From Coriobacteriia bacterium (lineage in GTDB: Bacteria > Actinomycetota > Coriobacteriia > Anaerosomatales > Anaerosomataceae): a stretch of DNA of 20,521 nucleotides. The translations under genes were made by a program, and so were the position numbers. Position 1 is the first letter of the stretch. Each line of letters opens with the position of its first letter. Below, one piece after another: positions 14,814 through 20,521 of the stretch. The stretch covers positions 1 through 20,521 of the forward strand of contig JAFGUS010000096.1 in assembly GCA_016938395.1 (NCBI GenBank), read 5' to 3'. The notes below the pieces were generated by a model. The model searched no databases. It was not told the DNA's origin and was given only the letters and a program-made list of their open reading frames with translations.

Positions 14814-15902
14814 CTAGTCGAGCGGTTCCCACCACGTCCAGCCGGGATTCCCCGCCGCGGGGTCGTCGGGCGCTGTTCCGGGGGCCACCGCGAACCCGTC
14901 TTCGGCGCGCCCGGTGAGTGGCACGAAGACGTCGACGCCCCTGTCGTCGAAGCCGTAGTAGCGAAACGCCGGCGATCCGTCAGGTGAGGTCGGCTGCTCG
15001 AAGCGCGCTGGGAGCGACGGCCATTCGCCGAAGCGGCCGATGGCGCTTTCGGTCACGAGTCCGAAGGGGCGCCGCCCGAGTTCGCGGACGACCCGCGCGA
15101 ATGCGAGCCAGCCTCCGTCATCGGTAGCGATCCACAGCCTGCCTCTCTCGGATGTGTCGAGGAATGCGGTGCGCTCGGTGACATCGCCGGTCCCGTCCAG
15201 GCTTGTGGCGACGACTCCCGCAGTCGTGAGCAGCGATTTGTCGGGGGTCGCCGGACCCTGGAGCGCCCACACGGCGCCGGTGAGGACGACGTAGGGGGGT
15301 GCGGCCCGCTGCTCGTCAGCACTGGACCACTCCTCGCTCTTGGGCGGAGCGACCGCTGCGACGTCGCCGTCTGTCGGCCCGGACTCCGCAGCCCGCTCGC
15401 CGGTTGACTCCATGAGCACTATCGAATCGTCTGCGGCCGTTTGCCCGCCGAGCGAACCGAGCAGACCGACGGCGCCGACGCTGAGGGCGACGATGAGAAC
15501 AGCGGCGGCCGCTGCGAACGCGGCGAACCTCGGCGTCCACGTTGCAGACGGGAGCCAGCGGCGGACCGCGTGCGTGGGGGACTGCGGTGCCGATAGGCTA
15601 TCCGTGTCGGGGGTTCGCACGAGGTCCGGATGCGCTCCGGTCTGCCCGGCGTTCTCGGGCACGCTGGCGGCTGAGCGGATCTCCGCGGCGGTAGCCGCGC
15701 TTCGCGCCACCAGGACCGCGACGAGTTCGGCGGACGCACGAGGTGTGGGGATAGCGTCGAGCCGCGACACTGTGTCGAGCAGGGAGGCGCACTCCGCGCA
15801 CGAGCCGCAGTGCTCGTGGGCCTCGGCGAGTTCCTCCGGCTCGACCGGCTCGCGATCGTATGACGCCGAGAGCGTCTCAGCCGCGTGCAGGCAGTCCATC
15901 AT
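14814..15902 (-). CDS. Transmembrane zinc-type anti-sigma factor
   Basis: A 362-residue protein that probably binds and silences the ECF sigma factor encoded just upstream. The N-terminal cytoplasmic zinc anti-sigma domain has the H-x3-C-x2-C motif (His31, Cys35, Cys38 in HEHCGSCAEC). A disordered linker and one membrane helix follow (AAFAAAAAVLIVALSVGAVG, about 128-147). A large extracytoplasmic part of about 210 residues has an acidic linker and then a folded domain (PPYVVLTGAVWALQG, RLWIATDDGGWLAFARV, FRYYGFDDRGVDVFVPL) that I do not recognise. That domain may sense an envelope signal. ATG 15902 has GGAGG five bases upstream; an earlier GTG at 15908 overlaps that site. It overlaps the sigma gene by 26 bases, a typical sign of coupled synthesis. 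Confidence 0.85.
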   Translation of the reverse strand: MMDCLHAAETLSASYDREPVEPEELAEAHEHCGSCAECASLLDTVSRLDAIPTPRASAELVAVLVARSAATAAEIRSAASVPENAGQTGAHPDLVRTPDTDSLSAPQSPTHAVRRWLPSATWTPRFAAFAAAAAVLIVALSVGAVGLLGSLGGQTAADDSIVLMESTGERAAESGPTDGDVAAVAPPKSEEWSSADEQRAAPPYVVLTGAVWALQGPATPDKSLLTTAGVVATSLDGTGDVTERTAFLDTSERGRLWIATDDGGWLAFARVVRELGRRPFGLVTESAIGRFGEWPSLPARFEQPTSPDGSPAFRYYGFDDRGVDVFVPLTGRAEDGFAVAPGTAPDDPAAGNPGWTWWEPLD

Positions 15903-16449
15903 CCACACCTCCTTCCGCTCCTCGAAGCGTCAGCCACAGTGTCCTTCGCGCACGGAACACGCGCGACTTGACCGTGCCGACCGGGACCCCGAGTGTCTCG
16001 GCGGCATCGGCGTACGAGAGTCCGAACAGCGTGACAGCGCCGAGGGCGTCCCGGTCCTCCGGGGCGAGCACCCGCATCGCGCGCTCGAGCGCGTCTGCGA
16101 GCACCACGTCGTCGGCGAAGTCGGCCGTCGAAAGCGGCTCCAGCGTGACCGGATCGACGGGCTGTGGTACTCGCCGGCCCGCCCGCGCCATGTCCAGGCA
16201 GACGTTCCGCGTCACGCGGTAGAGCCAGGTGCTGAACTTGGCCCTCCCGTCGAACGTCGTGATCGTGCGGAACACCTTGGCGAACACCTCCTGCGTCGCG
16301 TCTTCCGCGGTCTGACGATCACCGAAGAAGCGGAACGCGTGACCGTACACCGCGTCGGCGTGCACCCGCACGAGCGAGGCGAACGCCTGCTCATCACCCG
16401 CGGCGGCCTGTGCCACGAGCTCCGGGTCGCTCATCGCCCGAGTGACCAT
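15877..16449 (-). CDS. ECF-type RNA polymerase sigma factor
   Basis: A 190-residue sigma70-family factor with regions 2 and 4 only. Region 2 runs from about residue 22 to 85 (FASLVRVHADAVYGHAFRFF, TAEDATQEVFAKVFR, AKFSTWLYRVTRNVCLD). Region 4 runs from about 125 to 175 (LAPEDRDALGAVTLFGLSY, then the helix-turn-helix ADAAETLGVPVGTVKSRVFRARR). Such factors redirect RNA polymerase to stress or envelope genes when the partner anti-sigma lets go. GGGAG (plus 16456-16460) lies six bases before ATG 16449; ATG 16434 is a less favoured alternative. The overlapping anti-sigma gene downstream is the obvious partner. The pair is inverted relative to flanking queA and tgt, and the regulon cannot be read from this window. 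Confidence 0.93.
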   Translation of the reverse strand: MVTRAMSDPELVAQAAAGDEQAFASLVRVHADAVYGHAFRFFGDRQTAEDATQEVFAKVFRTITTFDGRAKFSTWLYRVTRNVCLDMARAGRRVPQPVDPVTLEPLSTADFADDVVLADALERAMRVLAPEDRDALGAVTLFGLSYADAAETLGVPVGTVKSRVFRARRTLWLTLRGAEGGVDDGLPARG

Positions 16450-16461
16450 CGTTCACTCCCA

Positions 16462-16489
16462 TAAGACGCGTGCGTTGGCCGTGAGGTTC
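16462..16489 (-). promoter_or_regulatory. Possible ECF-type autoregulatory promoter of the sigma gene
   Basis: Minus-strand GAACCT (16489-16484), a 16-base spacer, then GTCTTA (16467-16462). This resembles RpoE-like promoters (GAAC-type -35 and GTC-type -10). The implied start is only a few bases before the ATG, inside the ribosome site, which weakens the case. Confidence 0.3.
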
Positions 16490-16516
16490 GTCGGAAGAAG
16501 CATACCCTGTTCGCCC

Positions 16517-17653
<1,137 letters not shown>

Positions 17654-17676
17654 GACGCGTCGTGACGTGCGCGTGA

Positions 17677-17685
17677 TGGTATGAT
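17677..17685 (+). promoter_or_regulatory. Extended -10 promoter of yajC-HD-secDF
   Basis: TGG joined to TATGAT (17680-17685, 5 of 6). The expected start is near 17692, at an ATG that is in frame with yajC. The main yajC start with its own ribosome site is 60 bases further on. Confidence 0.5.
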
Positions 17686-17751
17686 TCGTTGATGCGCGCC
17701 GGCAGGCCGGGGCGCAGTGCTTCTGTGCCCGGAAACCCGGAGGTCGTTTCG

Positions 17752-18015
17752 ATGGATACGCTGAACCAGGTGCTGCCCCTCGTCGTTCTCGGCGTAGCAT
17801 TCTACTTTCTGATCATCCGTCCTCAGCAGACGCGGCAGAAGGCGCACCGCGCGCTGATGGCCGCACTCGCGGAGGGCGACCATGTGGTCACCATCGGCGG
17901 CATCCACGGTACCGTGGCGAGCCTCGATGACGACCGCGTGGGTCTTGAAGTCGCGCCGGGCGTGGTCATCGACGTTGCGCGCGCGGCCGTAGCGAGCAAG
18001 ATCCAGGACGCGTGA
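17752..18015 (+). CDS. yajC: Preprotein translocase accessory subunit YajC
   Basis: YajC is a small single-helix partner of SecD-SecF at the Sec translocon. The 87-residue product begins MDTLNQVLPLVVLGVAFYFL, then IIRPQQTRQKAH, and a soluble part with LAEGDHVVTIGGIHGTVASL. This is a textbook YajC of normal length. The chosen ATG has CGGAGGT seven bases upstream. The frame is also open from an ATG at 17692, which would add a basic, Gly/Pro/Ser-rich 20-residue stretch in front. The HD-domain gene starts three bases after the stop. Confidence 0.94.
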   Translation: MDTLNQVLPLVVLGVAFYFLIIRPQQTRQKAHRALMAALAEGDHVVTIGGIHGTVASLDDDRVGLEVAPGVVIDVARAAVASKIQDA

Positions 18016-18018
18016 CCG

Positions 18019-18696
18019 ATGCCTGACGCGCACGGCCTCGTGACACTGGACGACGTCCAGGGCCACCCCGCGGTGCTCGCCTATCTCGAGATGGGCGACG
18101 CCTACCTCGGCTCACTCGGCTACACCGAGCACGGGCTCAGGCATGCGAGCCTCACGGCGCACATCGCCGGCAACACGCTTCGCAGGCTGGGATTCAGCGA
18201 CCGGGATGCCGAGCTCGCGTCGATTGCCGGGTTCATGCACGACATCGGCAACTGCATCTCGCGGGACTTCCACGGCGTGTCGGCGGCCCTTCTGGCCAAG
18301 GACCCGCTCGTAGAACTCGGCATCGAGCCGCGGGAGCTTGCGGTGGTGATGAACGCGCTCGGCAACCACGAAGAGGAGCACGGGACGCCCGCCACCCCGG
18401 TGGCTGCCGCCGCGATCCTCGCCGATAAGGCCGATGTCCACCATACGCGGGTCCGTTGCCAGGATCCGGCGCAGTTCGACATCCACGACCGGGTCAACTA
18501 CGCTGCGAAGCGGTCGTTCCTGCGGGTCGATTCCGAGACGCGGGTGATCACGCTCGAGATCGACATCGACACCGCCGTCAGTCAGGTGATGGAGTACTTC
18601 GAGATCTTCCTGTCGCGGATGCAGATCAGCCGCAAGGCAGCCGATGCGCTTGACGCGACGTTCAGCCTCGTGATCAACGAGACCCGCCTACTCTAG
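18019..18696 (+). CDS. HD-domain (metal-dependent phosphohydrolase-like) protein
   Basis: A 225-residue cytoplasmic protein with the HD pattern: His42 in LRHASLTAHIAG, the His74-Asp75 doublet in GFMHDIGNCISRDFHG, His117 in GNHEEEHG, and Asp139 in ILADKADVHHTR. HD proteins are often nucleotide or phosphodiester hydrolases, but the substrate here is unknown. The C-terminal part (from about 150) has NYAAKRSFLRVD, an EIDIDT strand and a helix (VMEYFEIFLSRMQIS). It starts three bases after yajC and lies 63 bases before secD, inside what is normally a pure Sec accessory operon. AGGA about 10 bases before the ATG is a weak ribosome site, so coupling to yajC is likely. Confidence 0.85.
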   Translation: MPDAHGLVTLDDVQGHPAVLAYLEMGDAYLGSLGYTEHGLRHASLTAHIAGNTLRRLGFSDRDAELASIAGFMHDIGNCISRDFHGVSAALLAKDPLVELGIEPRELAVVMNALGNHEEEHGTPATPVAAAAILADKADVHHTRVRCQDPAQFDIHDRVNYAAKRSFLRVDSETRVITLEIDIDTAVSQVMEYFEIFLSRMQISRKAADALDATFSLVINETRLL

Positions 18697-18759
18697 GGCG
18701 GTTTCCGCACGTGACACCTGCCCTGCGGGGCGTGAGGAACAAGGAGAGAGCCGAAGACG

Positions 18760-20106
18760 ATGGATCCGAAGACACGCAACGCACTCGCCCTCGTGGTGAT
18801 CGTGACGCTCGTGGGGCTGGCGCTGTGGCAGGCGCTACCCTTGGACGCCAAGATCACGCAGGGCCTCGACATCAAGGGCGGCCTCTCGGTCATCCTCACC
18901 GCCGAACCGCTCGGCACGGCCCCGCTCACCGAAGACGCAATCGAGCGCGTGGAGACCATCCTCGTCGAGCGCGTTAACGGTTTCGGCGTGAGCGAGGCGA
19001 CCGTTCAGCGACAGGGCGCCAACGCCTTCCTGATCCAGCTGCCGGGCGTGCGGGATGCCAGGGAGGCGCTCGACTTGCTCGGCAAGCCGGGCAAGCTCGA
19101 GTTCGTCGAACTTGCGAGCATCACCGATACGGCGACACTCGATCTTGCCACACGGCAGATCGAGGTCGACCGCTCGGGCGACACGACCGACCTTCCCAAG
19201 CTCGATGGGAGCATGTACGAGCCGTTCATGACGGGCGAGGTCATCACCGCGGCGCAGGTGACGACGGACCAGTTCAACAATGCTGCAGTGAGCATCTCGA
19301 TGAGCAAGGAGGGGAGTGACCTATGGGCCGATGTGACGACACGTCTGTACCCGACCCGTGGTCAGATCCTCATCGTGCTCGACGGGCTTGCCAAATCGGC
19401 CCCGGCGGTCCAGGAGCCGATCCTCACCGGCGACACCCAGATCACCGGCTCCTTCACGTTCGATGAGGCAAAGCGCCTCGCCGCCGTCCTGCAGTCCGGT
19501 GCGCTCCCGGTCGAGATCAGCATCGATGAATCTCGTGTGGTGGGTCCGACTCTCGGTCAGGACTCGCTGCGCCAGGGTTTGCTCGCGGCGCTGCTCGGCC
19601 TCGGGCTGGTGGCGGTCTTCATGGCCGTGTACTACCGCGGTCTTGGTGTCATCAGTTGGTTCTCTCTGCTCATTTTCGCATCGATCTTCCTCGGGGTTCT
19701 CGCGCTGCTCTCGCGCCTCGGGGCGTTCGCCCTGTCGCTCCCGGGTATCGCCGGTATGGTCTTGACGATCGGTCTGGCAGCCGACTCGTCGATTCTGCAG
19801 TTCGAGCGCTTCAAAGAAGAAGTGCGTCTGGGCAAGACGTTCCGTTCGGCGGCGAAGTCGGGTACCCGACACGCCATCGGGACGAGCATCGACGCCGACG
19901 TCGTCACGCTCGTGTCGGCTGCGGCCATCTACCTCTTCGCCATCGGACCGGTGCGCGGGTTCGCGCTCACGCTCATGATCGGCATCCTCATCGACATCGT
20001 CGTCATGACGTTGTTCACGCGTACGGCTATCGTGCTTCTCGCGGAGTCGGTGATCGCCAAGGCGCCCGCGCTCTTCGGCATGAAGGGGGGCGATCAGCGT
20101 GCGTAG
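18760..20106 (+). CDS. secD: Protein translocase subunit SecD
   Basis: SecD with SecF uses the proton gradient to drive late steps of Sec export. The 448-residue product has an N-terminal membrane helix (about 8-26), then the GLDIKGGLSVIL motif (35-46) and a periplasmic-type P1 region (ERVETILVERVNGFGVSEATVQ, IQLPGV, GKPGKLEFVEL). SGALPVEISIDESRVVGPTLG leads into five C-terminal helices. The fourth-helix motif reads GLAADSSILQFERFKEE instead of the common GMAVDANVLIFERIKEE; the functional Asp342 is kept. It is shorter than the E. coli protein, as in other Gram-positives. AAGGAG lies 13 bases before the ATG, a rather long spacing. It overlaps secF by eight bases. Confidence 0.95.
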   Translation: MDPKTRNALALVVIVTLVGLALWQALPLDAKITQGLDIKGGLSVILTAEPLGTAPLTEDAIERVETILVERVNGFGVSEATVQRQGANAFLIQLPGVRDAREALDLLGKPGKLEFVELASITDTATLDLATRQIEVDRSGDTTDLPKLDGSMYEPFMTGEVITAAQVTTDQFNNAAVSISMSKEGSDLWADVTTRLYPTRGQILIVLDGLAKSAPAVQEPILTGDTQITGSFTFDEAKRLAAVLQSGALPVEISIDESRVVGPTLGQDSLRQGLLAALLGLGLVAVFMAVYYRGLGVISWFSLLIFASIFLGVLALLSRLGAFALSLPGIAGMVLTIGLAADSSILQFERFKEEVRLGKTFRSAAKSGTRHAIGTSIDADVVTLVSAAAIYLFAIGPVRGFALTLMIGILIDIVVMTLFTRTAIVLLAESVIAKAPALFGMKGGDQRA

Positions 20107-20521
20107 GCTCACCATCGACTTCATGGGCAACAAGAAGTGGCTGTTCGCATTCTCCGGCGTGCTGATCGTCATCAGCGTCGCAGCGCTGCTCATCCGTGGA
20201 CTCGCCTTTGGCATCGAGTTCCAGGGCGGCTCCGTCATGACTTTCACGGGAACGCAGGGAGTCACCGTCGAGCAGATGCGGGACGGCCTGCGCGAGGCGG
20301 GCATCGCGGATGCGGGCACGGCGGTCGTGCAGCAGACCGATGATGGCGACTTCATTGTGCGCACGAGCGAGCAGGATGCAGATGATGCGGCCGCGCAGTT
20401 CGGCGCGGTGGTCGGAGCGCTCGGTCTGCCGGATCAGGAAGCCAACGTGACGACGATCGGTCCCGGTTGGGGCGCGAACGTCACCAACGCGGCCCTCATC
20501 GCGCTTGCGGTATCCCTCATC
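20099..20521 (+). CDS. secF: Protein translocase subunit SecF, N-terminal part (cut by window edge)
   Basis: The frame from GTG 20099 stays open to the window end (141 codons). The product begins VRRLTIDFMGNKKWLFAFSG with a first membrane helix (VLIVISVAALLIRGLAFG) and continues with the family motif GIEFQGGSVMTFT. A P1-like region of about 70 residues follows, then VTTIGPGWGANVTNAALIAL entering the second helix. This matches SecF up to the start of its helical core. The start overlaps the end of secD by eight bases and has AAGGGGGG about nine bases upstream, so the two are translated together. The rest lies outside the window. Confidence 0.93.
   Translation, partial: MRRLTIDFMGNKKWLFAFSGVLIVISVAALLIRGLAFGIEFQGGSVMTFTGTQGVTVEQMRDGLREAGIADAGTAVVQQTDDGDFIVRTSEQDADDAAAQFGAVVGALGLPDQEANVTTIGPGWGANVTNAALIALAVSLI

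Overview
The window is a gene-dense, high-GC bacterial chromosome segment with very strong G/C preference at third codon positions, many GTG starts and overlapping gene ends. The order pdxS-pdxT-yebC-ruvC-ruvA-ruvB followed by yajC-secD-secF is a classic actinobacterial backbone. Several traits point to an anaerobic, Coriobacteriia-like actinobacterium rather than an aerobic streptomycete or mycobacterium: a one-domain superoxide reductase, the Fe-S type epoxyqueuosine reductase QueH, a YerB-like DUF3048 lipoprotein, and a divergent SecD. That placement is inference from content and order only.

Layout. 1-242 (-) is the start of a rhomboid protease, divergent from a membrane-quality and lipoprotein block (lemA, htpX, lgt; +). 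lgt meets, tail to tail and with overlapping stop codons, a small Cys-rich protein (-). Divergent from that is a DUF3048 lipoprotein, a probable substrate of Lgt. Next comes the PLP synthase pair pdxS-pdxT with yebC, then an unknown membrane-anchored protein (-), then ruvC-ruvA-ruvB with 4-base translational overlaps. One or two tiny ORFs follow, ending in a strong hairpin terminator at 9495-9522. A superoxide reductase (-) is divergent from an isochorismatase-fold hydrolase. folD follows with an unknown secreted or anchored protein and a GDT1/TMEM165-type cation transporter. The queuosine genes queH and queA come next, then an ECF sigma factor and its zinc-type anti-sigma factor (-), then tgt, yajC, an HD-domain protein, secD and the start of secF.

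How they fit together. Tgt inserts the queuine precursor into tRNA, QueA builds epoxyqueuosine and QueH reduces it, so the three late queuosine steps lie within about 4.6 kb, although the sigma/anti-sigma pair has split queA from tgt. RuvABC forms one Holliday-junction resolution operon. YajC-SecD-SecF is the accessory Sec translocase module. HtpX, LemA, Lgt, the lipoprotein and the rhomboid share a cell-envelope theme.

I see no tRNA, rRNA, CRISPR array, insertion sequence, phage gene or recognisable riboswitch. No gap between genes exceeds about 175 bases. The most useful leads are the uncharacterised small and membrane proteins (2680-2913, 6477-6956, 9363-9482, 11637-12362), the apparently leaderless transcripts with -10 boxes at the start codon, the HD protein wedged into yajC-secDF, and the sigma/anti-sigma wedge with its candidate autoregulatory promoter. 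I did not find a convincing new multi-gene defence or mobile system.
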